A stretch of 64,000 nt of DNA from Bactericera cockerelli (Eukaryota > Arthropoda > Insecta > Hemiptera > Triozidae). This document shows positions 1 through 11,150 of the stretch, piece by piece; position 1 is the stretch's first letter, and each line of letters starts with the position of its first letter. The stretch is taken from assembly GCA_024516035.1 (NCBI GenBank), contig CM044955.1, forward strand, positions 45,212,969 through 45,276,968, read 5' to 3'. The notes beneath the pieces are model-generated. The model did not search any database. It saw only the letters and a list, made by a program, of their open reading frames with translations, and was not told the DNA's origin. A program made the translations under genes and the position numbers.

Positions 1-60
1 CGGCCATGCCTTAGTAAATTTGAAATTTAGTCCCGTTGCAAAGCACGGGCAAACGGCTAG
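1..60 (+). mobile_element. Possible Helitron 3' end
   Basis: The segment ends in CTAG followed by T, after GC-rich words that can fold (CCCG...CGGG, then CAAACGG). This is the arrangement seen at the 3' ends of the better-supported Helitrons in this window. The 5' part lies outside the window and the hairpin is imperfect, so the call is tentative. Confidence 0.3.
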
Positions 61-895
61 TACATAATATATGTCCTAACTAAAGGGCGGGGTTATTTAT
101 TGTCTTTGGCAATCTCTTACGGCCAACCCTTTACATAGTCAGAGCTTTAAATTGTTGAGCGAGGGTGTGTGGGATTAATATATAAATTGGTTCATCGCTG
201 AATGGTCCCACAACCAAGAGTTGCTATTCCTGGGACTTTTGTACGACCTGTAGGAAATAATAGTAACAACCCATTCATCGAAACATAATTAACTTTGAAA
301 CTTTCCAAAATATTTCAATTTTTTTAGGGATGGCGAAGTTTGAACAACCCCTAGGCTCTAGAGGTTTTTTTTTTTTAATTAGTGGCTTGTTTACTTACCA
401 GCAGGAATTTGTGTACAAGGCACGAAAAGTTGTGTTCTTTCAATTTGTCAAAAATTGCTGGAATGTTAGCACTTCATTACAAATTTTATTTAATTTTTTA
501 CCATTTTTACTTCTTATTACCTCTCAGACATGGAGAGAGTTTTAGATATTGTTAAAAGTCCCTTTTATATAAACTGAGCTGATAAAATTTCTGATCGAAT
601 TTTATAATATCGTCCTATTTATACTACCCAGTGCCTTGTAAGAGTAGGTATTAAATTCCATTATTCCAGCAGTAGGTAAGCCCCAGCCGTATTATTATAT
701 GTCGTCAAAGTGCCAAAAGGGAGTATAACTTGTCATGTCCCAGCTGTGTTTTGAACCTGAAATATCTAGATTTCCAGACCGACGACTTGACTACCTAACG
801 GGACTGCTAAACATGACGGGACGCCTTGACAAAAAGTGGGGTTTAATATTATGTTTAGTACAACTTAGGCCGAGATCTCATGTACCGGGAACAAT
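61..895. other. No gene recognised; presumed Beat intron 3
   Basis: AT-rich sequence with no convincing coding exon on either strand. The part around 655-680 contains the words CCATTATTCCAGCAGT, which recur near 42690 and (in reverse complement) in the tails at 11066 and 40192, so part of it is a decayed interspersed repeat. It should be intronic, because the third Beat exon ends in a splice donor at 1752 and no later exon was found here. Confidence 0.5.
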
Positions 896-1202
896 AGAGC
901 TCAAGAATAGCTCAGTGGTTAAGCACTCGCTTGCCATGTGGAAGGGCCCGGGTTTGAACCCCCGCGCCGACAAAAAATTGTATTCATAATTTGGTTACAG
1001 TTGTTTGTAATTGATACCTTCCGGTGCGCTCGTGTTGACCCAGCAGCACCTAAATGGAAAATATTGTGTCACTTGTGGCCCATCAAAGGGGAGGCACACT
1101 ACGGGATGGCAGGCTAAAACACAGATCACAAGCTTCTACAGTAGCTCCTGATTCATGACTACGAAATGAAAAAGGCTGTGAAACACTCATCTTAAAAAAA
1201 AA
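896..1202 (+). mobile_element. tRNA-derived SINE, family A (copy 1)
   Basis: The tRNA-like head has box A (TAGCTCAGTGGTTAAGCACT) and box B (GGTTTGAACCC). The body is shared with copies at 3909, 26575 and 46304: CCGGTGYGCTCGTGTTGACC, then CCCATCAGAGGGGAGGCA, then CATGGCTACGAAATAAAAAAGGC. It ends in a short A run. The family name is local to this annotation. Confidence 0.8.
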
Positions 1203-1483
1203 CTATGGAATGAAATGGAACTGAAAACTCAACGATGTGCAACATTCGGGTCGAAGTTCCTCTGCCGGGAACCTGGTAAATGTTGCATAATTTGAAGTAA
1301 ATAATGTAAACAAAGAATAAAAGCCGGGATTATTAAATTAGTTTATCATTTTGATTTCAGTTTATGAAAAATTCTAAAAGCATTTTGTGCATTGTAAATG
1401 ATTAAATTATTATGTATTAAGGATATATTATGTCAGTTCTTGTACTGTTTCCCAATGTGGCACAACGTTGAAAAACGTAGCAT

Positions 1484-1631
1484 GAAGTGTTGTACCTACA
1501 ACATTGCAATGCTGAAGTGTTGTACAACATTGCAATGCTGAAGTGTTGTACAACATTGCAATGCTGAAGTGTTGTACAACATTGCAATGCTGAAGTGTTG
1601 CACAACATTGCAATGCTGAAATGTTGCACCC
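1484..1631. repeat. 26-bp minisatellite beside Beat exon 3
   Basis: Units begin GAAGTGTTGTACAACATTGC and continue with AATGCT. Exact or near-exact starts fall at 1514, 1540, 1566 and 1592, with a 30-bp variant before them and a broken unit from 1618. Each unit contains the self-complementary word GTTGTACAAC. The array begins about 120 bp past the donor of the third Beat exon, inside the presumed next intron. Confidence 0.9.
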
Positions 1632-1752
1632 AGTGGGATCCTGGCCTTAGTAATAGTACTATAATGCTCCGAGGAACAAGATACATTTTAATATTCAAAA
1701 TGTAGGTAAAGAATTATTAGACATTGATGGACGCCTGTCCAGTGCAACTTAC

Positions 1753-1885
1753 CCACTATATCCATGTTGCTACTCACGATGGAGGTCTGGAAGGAAGGAG
1801 CATCCGCGGAGACCTCACAGCTGAACCTACCCGACACCTCTGTCTGCACTGAGCTCAGGATGAGGCGATTCGCATTGCTTTCGTT
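1753..1885 (-). CDS. beat: Beaten-path family protein, exon 3 (end of Ig domain 1)
   Basis: Read on the minus strand, an acceptor (ATTCCTCAG) at 1886-1894 opens a 133-bp exon that closes at a good donor (GTAAGT, 1752-1747). It encodes 44 residues plus one base. The segment SGRFSCEVSADAPSFQT carries the second disulphide cysteine of an Ig fold and the CEVSADAPSF signature typical of Beat proteins. It is followed by SSNMDIV, equivalent to the usual GDMEVV. Beat proteins are secreted or anchored cell-surface Ig proteins that control axon defasciculation by binding Sidestep-family partners. The exon starts in phase 0, matching the end of the exon at 4506-4717, and leaves in phase 1. No reading frame spans it from Met because it is internal. 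The family is clear; which paralogue is not assigned. Confidence 0.88.
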
Positions 1886-4505
1886 CTGAGGAATACGATG
1901 AAATTATGAGAATTATTCATTTTAGCATGGTACAAATTAGTGCTCATATACGGGGGTAATTTGATTTCAGAAGTGTGCGCATAATACGGAGACGTGTTCC
2001 CTCTCACCCCTATCTCAACCTTCCTCCCCTTTGTGCACCTTGCTCGCCTCTTTCCCCTCTCCCTCCAGTCTCCTAGAGCCTGTCGAGGGTGGGGATAGAG
2101 CCTCTGGCATTTTTCTCCACATCGGCATACTCCACCAGCCCTGAGAATTAGTTCAGTTACCCTCAGTAGAACAGTTGCAAATCGAGAAATTCAATCGTGA
2201 ACTTTTTCGGTCATTAGCCATTTGATTGTGTATCAAATTGTCCATTAAGTTATCGATAAAATTCCTTCATTAGCAATAAGAGAAGATGTTTATACTTATT
2301 TTTCATTTAGTCGGGTAGAAAGTTTTTGGCCTGTTGTGTCAAGTTTTGTGTCAATTTGACCTAAAAGTTCCAAAAACTGTTTACTTATTCCACCTAAAAA
2401 CAAAAGTATTTTACCAAAAGAAAACTTCAACAAATGGTTTTATTTTGAAGAAATGTTTGTTTTCAATAAGAAAAAATCTTTGGAAGGAGTTGGACCATAA
2501 AAGTTGGAAATATTCATTAGGAACCCAAAGCAAACTTAACTTAGAGAAGTGTGGGATTGATATTATAGCACAAGGAGATCCAAAACCATTAAAACCCTTC
2601 CTCTTACACCTCATATTTATGTCCCCAAAACCGTGTGCGAGGTCATGAATCCTTTTCTTTCATCTCTAGAATTTCTTTGATTATTAGATGTGTCATTCCA
2701 TTTTTCGTGATTTCCCAGAATTTCTGGAACAATATTTGACAAGAAAAATTTTACACACAAAATAATTAAATTTAAGTAGTCACTTTTTCTTGTAAAAATA
2801 TTGTAATCTATGAGTAAAGGGTGAGACCCGTAATGTATATGTCCGTTTAGCGGATTATTTTAAGCCCTTGCTGAATTTGGAGTTAAGCCGTATCCTGATA
2901 AGAGGAGCAAATTTTGATCCTTGCCCTCCCTATTCCCGCCGCAGAAAAGATCCTTTTTTACAATTTCATTTAGAAATATTTCCCTATTTCAAAAATAGCT
3001 AAACAGTAGTTTTAGTATACATAATATATCTATATTGGGACACATTTTTCGTTTTCAATTCCCTTATATTTCTATAATACCCGCCCTAGGACATGGCTTT
3101 CTCGTTTAAAAGGGTTATGGCATTGCCGCATTATAGTAGCTTAGTAGCTTTCTCTTCTCTGCTTACTTTCTTCGTGTCATCCACTGTCGGACCCCCTCTA
3201 ACAATCGGCAATTGCTGGAGAGGCCCCCCCCCCCCCCTAGCTCCGCGCCTGCTTCAGTCTTAATCGGGCCGCACAAATAAGTGTCTGTAATTACCTATTA
3301 TTATTATTCAGGGTCTTTCTAATCTGAGGCTGTGCGTTAGTTGCCAAACCGACATCATTAATTTTATTGACCTGTTGACCATACTGTCTAGCTCGGCCGC
3401 CTGAGTCATCTTCAATTCCCACTGCATGATTATTTTGATTATTTTCTTGATATGGCGAGTGTACCACCATGACTGTACTGTAACTTATATAAAACAGAAG
3501 TAGGTTTAGGAGAACATTTTTAAGTCAAATTTACCTCTATTTTACCGATAAGAGAAACCTGAGTACAAGAGAAAGTTTTCCGTTCCTTGATGAGTTCTCT
3601 TATAATATCCAGGTAATACCTAATTTTATGATTATTATAATAATATCCGCACGAATTTAGTAATACCTACATTTTTGGCAGTATCTATTAAATTAAAGTT
3701 CTTGAACACTACACACCAGCACCAGGCTTTTACACAACTGTACCCCCGTACCCCGGAATATCAGTGACAAAATCAAAAACAACTTATCTAATCACCAATA
3801 ATTATACAATATTGAACCAATAAAAGAGTCGATAGAAGGAGAAAGACAAACAGACCCCACAGAGATTCAACATGAAATAGGAGATAGGTACAAGCTTTCC
3901 TTAGTTCCTAATTATTGCTCAGTGACACTCGCTTGCTATGCGGAAGGTCCCGAATCGAAAGGTTCGAATCTCAGAGCCGAATAATACTAATAATAATCAA
4001 ATTTTGATAAGGGTTGTTTGTAAGGGATACCTACCGGTGTGCTCGTGTTGACTAAGCACCTAAATGGGGGAACTATTGTGTCACTTCTCGCCCATCAGAG
4101 GGGAGGCATACTACAGGATGGGCAAGCTACAACACAGACCACAAGCGTCTACACCCTACATTAACTGCTGTTTCATGGCTACGAAACAAAAAAGGCCGAA
4201 AAACATGAATCTTACCTAAGAAATAAATAAATGCGATTTTTGAAAGTTGACTTTTTTACATTGGTTGTTCTTCTCTTGCATTGATGTTATTTTGTGTAAA
4301 ATAAATATCAGCGCGTCATTCCAGAGAAAGAGAGAACATTCTCAAAATCCTCAATTTTCTCTCTTATTTTTGTTCAAATAACCCATTCAGAGTGTGTTGT
4401 GTACCTCAACACCCCAATCAGAGTGCAATTGAAAGGCAGATCTGGGGATTATGAGAGTGAAAAATCTTCCTGAAACGACGGCCTAAGAGAGGAGGCACGA
4501 CTCAC
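1886..4505 (-). other. Beat intron 2
   Basis: Intron between Ig half-exons, with donor GTGAGT at 4505-4500 and acceptor TTCCTCAG at 1886. It is AT-rich, contains SINE family A copy 2, a C-rich run near 3220-3236 and a pyrimidine-rich unique stretch around 1990-2100. No exon was recognised inside it. Confidence 0.8.
3909..4231 (+). mobile_element. tRNA-derived SINE, family A (copy 2)
   Basis: Box A is damaged (GCTCAGTGACACTCGCTTGC) and box B is partly duplicated around GGTTCGAATCTC. The body matches copy 1: GTGCTCGTGTTGACT, CCCATCAGAGGGGAGGCATACTAC, then ACAACACAGACCACAAGC. It ends at an AAATAAATAAAT tail. It lies in Beat intron 2. Confidence 0.8.
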
Positions 4506-4717
4506 CGATACTTGGAGAGGAACATCAGCGATGGGAAACGTTTTCATTTGCGGCCTCTCCCGGGGAGTGAACCTGTAGAACTCCCGGTTGTTCCTGTACC
4601 ACTTCATGGAGTAGAGGGTCTCATCTTCCAGATTGTAGTTGCACTGCAGGACGGCCGTGCCCCCCCTGATAACTGCCTTGGGGATCTTCACTGTCACGTT
4701 CTTGAGACAGCAGATTT
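4506..4717 (-). CDS. beat: Beaten-path family protein, exon 2 (start of Ig domain 1)
   Basis: A 212-bp exon on the minus strand bounded by a pyrimidine-rich acceptor (TTTTGTTTCAG) and a GTGAGT donor at 4505. It enters in phase 1 and leaves in phase 0. It encodes about 70 residues with the Ig B-strand cysteine (VLQCNYNLE), the core tryptophan (YSMKWYRNNREFYRF) and the Beat-typical stretch TPRERPQMKTFPIADVPLQV. In known Beat proteins the matching block reads like LYSVKWYKGxREFYRYTPKExPAxKxFP, so the family call is strong. The first base of its opening codon must come from the previous exon. The putative signal-peptide exon at 23312-23357 supplies a G, which makes a Glu codon. The mature N-terminus would then be close to the start of this exon. 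Confidence 0.92.
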
Positions 4718-4760
4718 CTGAAACAAAATAAAAAAAAGTTATCTAATATAAGTAAACTCT

Positions 4761-4990
4761 GTCACGGTGACTACCACCGTAGCACAGTAAGTTAGCGCAC
4801 CAGGCATTGCACGCACGGTGACCTGGGTTCGATCCACATCGTGGCAGGATTTTTTCTGCTTTGTACTTTTGTGTTCGGGGTCCACTCTGTACTTTCGGGG
4901 TCCTCGTGAGGAAAAATGAGTAGCTTCTTTAATGTTAGCATCGACCAGTGGCGGAATTATGCTGGGCAAAAATAAGATGTTGGGATATTA
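4761..4990 (+). mobile_element. tRNA-derived SINE, family B (copy 1)
   Basis: The tRNA-like head has box B GGTTCGATCC in the context TGACCTGGGTTCGATCCACA. It is followed by the family words TTTTTTCTGCTTTG, GGGGTCCACTC and CCTCGTGAGGAAAAATGAGTAG, then GTGGCGGAATTAT. It begins within 50 bp of the Beat exon 2 acceptor. Copies in the opposite direction lie just to the right. Confidence 0.75.
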
Positions 4991-5132
4991 AAAATACGGA
5001 AAAGTCCTATAATTCTGCGCTACCAACTAAAATTGTGATATAATAACACAAAGAAAAACAATTATTTATTTTTTTAATATAAGGAAATAAAAAGAAATGT
5101 GTCACCCACCTATGTTTACGTTTATTTTATAT

Positions 5133-5520
5133 CCTTGTGATATCATTTGCCAATAATTCCGCCAATGGTCGCTCTGCTAACATTAAAGCAGCTACTCATT
5201 TTCCTCACGAGTGTATGAGTGGACCCCGGATATCCAAAGCACAGTAGGTAGTAGTATCTTTCTATTATTATATCACAACTTTTGTGGGTAGCTTAGCAAA
5301 ACTCCTAAGCAAACTATTTTGCCAAAGTAAGAAAGTAACATAGTCCTTCTCGTAATGACGCCACTAGTCGTTACTCTTACAAGTTAATACTGGTCATTTT
5401 TTCTCACGAGATATGAGTGGACATCCAAGTAGATACAGAGCAGAAAATTTCTATTCTGCCGGTTATCGAACTCAGGTTACCGTACTTCTAAGCCTAGTGC
5501 GCTGCTCCACGATAACTACT
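5133..5520 (-). mobile_element. SINE family B, two degraded copies in tandem
   Basis: Two minus-strand copies. The first (about 5133-5250) has AATTCCGCCA...GCAGCTACTCATTTTCCTCACGAG. The second (about 5331-5520) has GACGCCACT, CTCACGAGATATGAGTGGAC and a decayed box B (GTTATCGAACTCAGGTTA). With copy 1 they make an inverted repeat that could fold. Confidence 0.65.
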
Positions 5521-6522
5521 AAAGAATAAAGTTATTATATTTTTGTTAAAAGACATTGAGATGTCCGTACTTGAAACCAGAACTGCCGGCCTCTTATATT
5601 ACGAGTCCGCCGCCTTATTGATCCAGCTATCCGGTCGATAATATTTGTGAAACAGGAAATTGGGGTCTTACACCTAGGATAATATTTGGGCTACAATTAG
5701 ACCATTCTGTGCCGCATACCTAAATATCGTTTTGGTGAAAATGTTTTATGTAATTATGGTTAATAATTAGGCTCTTATTTTGTAGATCGATTATAACTTG
5801 CTATTTTTCTTTCCATTAATGATTTTTTTTTTTTTGAAAGCTAAGACCCGCCAGGTGGCTCAAAAAGAATATTTTGTAAGTATTTGAAACCCACCTTAGA
5901 AGTCTTTAATAAAAGGTCAGATGACAAGTCCATTATGGGTCTGAGTGAGGTCTACGTTTGATTAACACTATAAATGTATGTAGTTATTTTAGGGGAAGTC
6001 ACACCGTGCACTTCTGCCTCAACCTACACCACTGATACCCCGACATCTCAGGTGCACACGCTCCCACCCCACCCATATCTACTTAAACGTTTATTTAATT
6101 GAAATTCGTAAAAGATCCCATGACAATTTTCAGAAAAGTTCCCTTCCATGGTTGTTCCTCTGCATAACTTTAATTATCATTATTTAATGTTTAATTTTAC
6201 TCAACTTTCAACTTTCTTTATAACTTTTTCTAAATGAAAAGTGTCCCCGATGGGAATAGCACAGGTCGTACTCCCTGGAATTCAAATTAGACAAGGATCT
6301 TCATCAAGGAGAAAGAGAGAGGGGTGCCTTCAAAAGTACGTAATTTCGCCCGGAAGATCTCTGTTCTAAAGAACACGAGAAAAAACGATGTTTCACAAGA
6401 GAAAAGGTGAGATTTCTTACACTAAATATACACTAGGGATAATTAATCAAAAAGTTATTTCCCGATTTAATGTACTTTTTCATCTACGAGTGGGTATTAA
6501 AGTTATTCTCTAAATGAACCAA

Positions 6523-6665
6523 CCTCAGTTGCTGAATCGATAAGGCGGCGAACTCGTACTAACCTCGAGGTTGTTAGTTCGAGACCCAAATAAATTTTCC
6601 AACGCAAGATTGAGTAATTATTATAGTATCACAATTGTGATGAAATGTAATTTGAACAATTTTTT
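6523..6665 (+). mobile_element. tRNA-derived SINE, family E (copy 1)
   Basis: Head: CTCAGTTGCTGAATCGATAA then GGCGGCGAACTCGT, with box B GTTAGTTCGAGACCC. The same head occurs in reverse complement at 5575-5640, 7500-7590, 21590-21665 and 62100-62190. The tail part contains TATCACAATTGTGA and a T run. It is not a functional tRNA, because no acceptor stem pairs. Confidence 0.65.
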
Positions 6666-6839
6666 TTTTTTTTTTAATAACAGGATTTGACTTATGAGGG
6701 CCCATAAATCTCGAGATAAAGCATAGATGCCCATTTCAGCCCACCTCAACCTACAATGGGAATGACTTTTTAAATGACACCAACAATGAGTTTTTAAATT
6801 TATTTTATTAAAAATGGGAGTTTTATTACCCCTAATTTA

Positions 6840-6928
6840 CAGACAAATTGCGCCAGACGTTGCGCGATGGCGCGATTCGGTCACAAAAGTAATAAATATG
6901 GCTGCGCAAAGCGGGTGCAGTCCGCTAG
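6840..6928 (+). mobile_element. Helitron 3' end
   Basis: Ends in GCAAAGCGGGTGCAGTCCG, then CTAG before a T, with the short hairpin GCGG...CCGC just before the end. Matches the 3' ends at 15748 and 41909. The 5' end was not located. Confidence 0.5.
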
Positions 6929-7499
6929 TTTTACTAAAATTTGCATAATAACACAATATGAGATTGCTCAATTAAGTATAACTACCGAGAGGATTGATTC
7001 CGAAGGAGCAAACATAAGCTTGTGTGAGCTTTTCACATTTTCTGATGGCTCTTAGCAATTAAAACTGTGTCACGCAATACAAACACCACCCTCTCCCCTC
7101 CCCCTAGTGTGAACTCCCTGTGGGAGGGTTACTTGTCATAGTACATGGAGCTACCTAATATATACTCACTTTATTAATACGTAAATGGTATGTACTTATA
7201 AAAGTTATGTACTAGGTACCTAAATACATTCCTAATTATTCCTATATCTTTTAAATTTTGCTCTTGAAATATTTGGTAAGGGATGAATAAATAATGTTAT
7301 AGTTATGTAAATAATATATTTTATGGTTATTATTGTCTTTCTGTACCTATAGTGTAGTCACCATGGCTAAGTAAAAGTAAAGCAGTAATGCTGTGCTTTG
7401 TTATAAACCTTGTAGTAAAATACATCTCTAAAATTTAAAAAAAAAAAGCGTAGAGGCTCTCGCTTCACCATAAATAATTCATACTTAACAACTAAATTA

Positions 7500-7590
7500 T
7501 TTCCGAACTTGGGGATTCGAACTTGAACCACCGAGCTCTAGATTAGGAGTCCGCCGCCTTATCGATTCAGCTACTGAGATTGGCTGCAAT
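7500..7590 (-). mobile_element. SINE family E head (copy 2)
   Basis: Reverse complement of the family E tRNA-like head: GGATTCGAACTTGAACCACC for box B, then CCGCCGCCTTATCGATTCAG for box A. Confidence 0.6.
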
Positions 7591-8279
7591 AAATTAAGCT
7601 GTGACTCTCGTATGTTATTTAGGTAATTGATTTATTGAAATTAACATCTTTAGCCTGAAATAATAAATGGAACATACACAGTAAAGCTTTTAGGTAGATT
7701 TAACTGTCGCATGTCGGTTACTCGCCTTGACCTATACATTTTGAAAATGATAATTTATTTCAAACCCAATGATGTGCATATTGCATAGTTTTGAGAGATA
7801 AACCGCTCTTGTGGTATTTCAAAACCACCTTTGAGGGATTCCTAAAAAAGTGGTTTTGTTTCTGAGGAATTTCTTTCTGTTTTCATTTAATATAGTTGTG
7901 ACAGTGTTTATCTTTAGTAGGTACAATGTAGGTACATATTATTACAGTCTAAGCTGAAGGACTTGTAAGCAGGAAATCTGGATAATGAATGAACTGGGAA
8001 ACACTGGTTTGTCCTTTAAGAGGTTTCCTGTTTAATTTAAAAGTTTTTTTTTTTAACTAGGCGGGTATTGCAACATTTACTATTGAAAATAGGTATTGCA
8101 ACATTTTCGTTTCTATCGTTTTCCAGTAATATCATCATTAAAATGGGTCTTCTACAGTTATAGGTAATAAGCTTTAGACTCTCGAGAGACATAGGATGAA
8201 TAAACTGTTTTGATCTAGCCAAGTGTAAAAATTCAGTAAAAAAATCTGGTGTGGCATCACACGACTTTCCTTATCCTCC

Positions 8280-8720
8280 GAAAATAAATAAATTCCGCCA
8301 CCGGTGACTCAATGGTAAGAGATAGCACAAAAATAATGCCAAATTCGTAATCAACACCTCAAAATCACTGGATTTGATATGTCACAAATTGGGGCCGAGG
8401 TCCAAAAAGTTCAAGATATCAAAAAATATATTTATTATAAGAAAAAGTTGTTCAAATAAATTTGTCATATCTTTTATAGTTTAGCCAGAACCGCCAAACG
8501 TCGCCAGGTGGCGGCCTTGCGGCCGCCATAGGCGGCACCAATTTTTTTCAAAAGTTTTGTACTGCGTCTTCTAATATGTATTTATGACCTCTGTACCGAA
8601 TTTCAAGTGTCTAGCTCGTGCCGTTCTTGAGATACACTGTTTACAGACAGACCGACAAACAGATACACGGACCAATGGCTGAAACTTTGTGGTTGGTGGT
8701 TCGAGTATAATGCGAGTATA
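8280..8720. repeat. Interspersed repeat related to 28510-29235
   Basis: Shares long stretches, in opposite orientation, with 28510-29235: TTGGGGCCGAGGTCCAAAAA, GCCAGAACCGCCAAACG and GACCAATGGCTGAAACTTTG. It holds a GC-rich hairpin near 8508-8545 (CGCCAGGTGGCG...CGCCATAGGCGG). No coding potential is seen. A shorter relative lies at 36300-36500. Confidence 0.65.
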
Positions 8721-8794
8721 ATGGTTATGTCACAAGTACTCAAACTCGACTCAATATTTGCCAGTCGAGTTTGAGTACTTGTGACATAACCATT
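8719..8794. repeat. Hairpin with 32-bp perfect arms
   Basis: The arm AATGGTTATGTCACAAGTAC then TCAAACTCGAC is followed by a loop of about 12 nt (centred on CAATATTTGCC) and the exact reverse complement. The arm words CACAAGTACTCAAACTCG recur at 21564. Confidence 0.9.
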
Positions 8795-9463
8795 TTGTGA
8801 TGAACACAAAATAAATATGATGAACACAAGCAATTTCCGCTTTTTTCGACTTTTACTGATTTTTTCTGTAGACAACAGAAAAATTTAATATATAAATAAT
8901 TAATTAGGTGCATGTACTTACTAACTTAAAAGTGGCTTCATATTAAACGTATTTACTTATTTAGGTACATACACTATTTATCTACAAAAGGTTATGCAAT
9001 GCACATTACGTACTTTGTAAATGAAATACATGTTATGTATGTACACAAACCTACATGCTCCTCATTGTTAAATTTAATAACGAGGATTGCTATTCTAACG
9101 CTTTCTCGTTTTCAGTAGGAAAACGGTTTATATTAGCAGCATTGAAATACCCATAGCACAACGCACTCTCAAGCGAGTGAAGTTTTAATGAAGTTCAAGT
9201 TTGATTTTTTGTGCTGAAGTTTGAAGCAAGAGCCTCTTCTGATATTTTGTGGGTGCGCAAAACTACCAAGAGCCTATTTTACTTTTCTGAATGGTTTACA
9301 TTTTCTTCATACTCTATACTGATGCTACCACCCACCACTGGTCATTACTCATACAAGTAAAATCTGATTGTTTCCAACGGAAATGCGAACTCAGCAGGTG
9401 ACCTGGTGTGCCCCAGCACTTGGACATTAATACTAGTTCAAGCGGGCGAAGTGTAAGTACACC

Positions 9464-9523
9464 AAGGAGTACTACAGCAAGGAGTATTATAGTAAGGAGT
9501 ACTATAGCAAGGAGTATTATAGC
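9464..9523. repeat. 15-bp tandem repeat
   Basis: Four units of AAGGAGTAYTAYAGY in direct tandem, then a broken unit to about 9545. Confidence 0.85.
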
Positions 9524-9773
9524 AACGAGTTAGGAGTACTATGGCGAACTAAATGCTGATATTTTCTGATCACAATGTTAGTATGTACACGATCGATGTT
9601 TTTGTTCTGGGAAAAAAATGTTCTAAAATAAATAGGTAAATAGCATAAAAAATATAAAGGATAAATAACTGTGGTGTGTACAGGCACAGGGAGGCTGGAA
9701 TTTTTCCACAGGGCGGTTTGACGTGTGGCGTTTCGCATTTGCGGATTAGGTTACTGTTGCCTTTCTTGCTTGA

Positions 9774-10062
9774 GTCTACCTCTGCCGTGGTGTAACGATT
9801 TTCTCTGCTGCTCGTGGTCCAGAGGTAGCGAGTTTGAACCCCCGGGAGAAGTTTCTAGCTACCCTAAATTAATGTTTTTAAGTAACACCTTCCGGTGTGC
9901 CCATGTTGACTCAGAACCAAAATGGGAAATATCACACCAGTTCTCGCCCATCATAGAGGGGATGGGGGGGTATAAAACATTCCATAAGGATCTTGAGTAG
10001 CTCTTATTGTTGTATGAGATACAAAATAGAAAGAGGCTGTAAAACACTCGTCTTGTAAAAAA
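9774..10062 (+). mobile_element. Chimeric SINE: family C-type head on family A body
   Basis: The head (GCCGTGGTGTAACGA...CTGCTCGTGGTCCAGAGG, box B GTTTGAACCCCC) is the tRNA-like head of the elements at 38556 and 21394. From 9886 the body is that of family A: CACCTTCCGGTGTGCCCATG, TTGACTCAGA, TCTCGCCCATCA, then GAGGCTGTAAAACACTCGTC and an A run. The junction falls in an AT-rich linker. Confidence 0.65.
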
Positions 10063-10579
10063 AAGGGTCCTAGAATCCTCTTAGCACTTGAGTCGCTTTC
10101 TCTGTCTACCATCTCTGTTGGAGCAAGCACAAATAATGTGAGCTGTTCCCTGCCTCATGGAAAGCGAGTAAAGTGGATGCCCCGGCGTTGTGGAGATGTG
10201 CATTCTATTTGTGCATCTGCATATGAACATAGGTGAAAAAGAAATAGAAAGTAACAAAAGAGAAAAAAATAGTTACAATAATAGTATATAAGTTGAAAAA
10301 AGAAGAAGAGATATATAGAAAAGAAACAAAAAAAGATAAGGACTTCTTAAGTAATGTGGTAAATAAAATAAGAAAACTTATAAATATTAAATTATTCCGT
10401 TATGTAGGCACCTATGTTTTTATACTCGTATGTTACGTGTTGTGTTACCTACGTGGTATCTAGATAAAATATAAAAACGAAAACCATATTTTTACGTACA
10501 TTATGCACATAATTCAGTTATGTTAACTACTAGTTTTATTGACATTTTCATGTCTTTGCTCTGGCACATAACCAAAATT

Positions 10580-10745
10580 ATGTGACGAAATTATGTAACG
10601 ATATTATGTAACGATATTATGTAACGATATTATGTAACGAAATATCGAATTGTAAAGGGAGAGAAGTCTTCTAATATCGGATATCGATATTATGGTTTCG
10701 ATATTATCGATATACCTAATATCGATATTTTCGTTTCGATATTGC
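10580..10745. repeat. 13-bp tandem repeat and ATATCG-rich tract
   Basis: Four units of AACGATATTATGT (10580-10640) run into sequence dominated by ATATCGATATTA and TTTCGATATT up to 10745. Self-complementary words abound, so the tract could extrude hairpins. Confidence 0.8.
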
Positions 10746-11065
10746 AACCCTAAGAGAAGAGGGAAAGTGTGTGTCATGCGCACAATACGAAATTTGGTCA
10801 GTTGGGTTTTGGACCTTGAATAGTAAAGATGAAAATGTCGAAATGGTTGCAGACTCGTATGCAAGCGTTTTTTTATATTTATTTTATACATTCTCTTTTA
10901 TTATTATTTTATTCATTATCATTATTATTTTATTATTATTATCTTCTTTTTTTTTCAAACCTAAGCAAGGTTTTTTTTTTCATTTTATGTATATAATCTT
11001 AAGAATATTAAATGTATGTACAAAATGTCTGTTTAAATTTGAAAATAAACGAGACCTTGTTTAGA

Positions 11066-11150
11066 CTGCTGGAATAAAGGGACTTTTTAGTCTCACCTCG
11101 GCAGTATAAACAAGGTAATTTCTATTCTATTTCTATTCTATTCTAGTTTA
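11066..11150 (+). mobile_element. SINE/LINE 3' tail with (ATTCT)n end
   Basis: CTGCTGGAATAAAGGGACTT, then TAGTCTCACCTCGGCAGTAT and AAACAAGG, followed by repeated CTATT. A near-identical tail with the same repeat ending is at 40192-40262. Related words occur at the ends of the family F SINEs, so this is probably a 5'-truncated family F copy. Confidence 0.6.

Noticed and set aside
1414..1700. A 93-codon repetitive frame
   Set aside because: Translation of the 26-bp minisatellite; periodic peptide with no start context.
2334..2648. A 104-codon plus-strand frame in Beat intron 2
   Set aside because: AT-rich, lysine/phenylalanine-heavy composition on both strands, no domain and no splice context.
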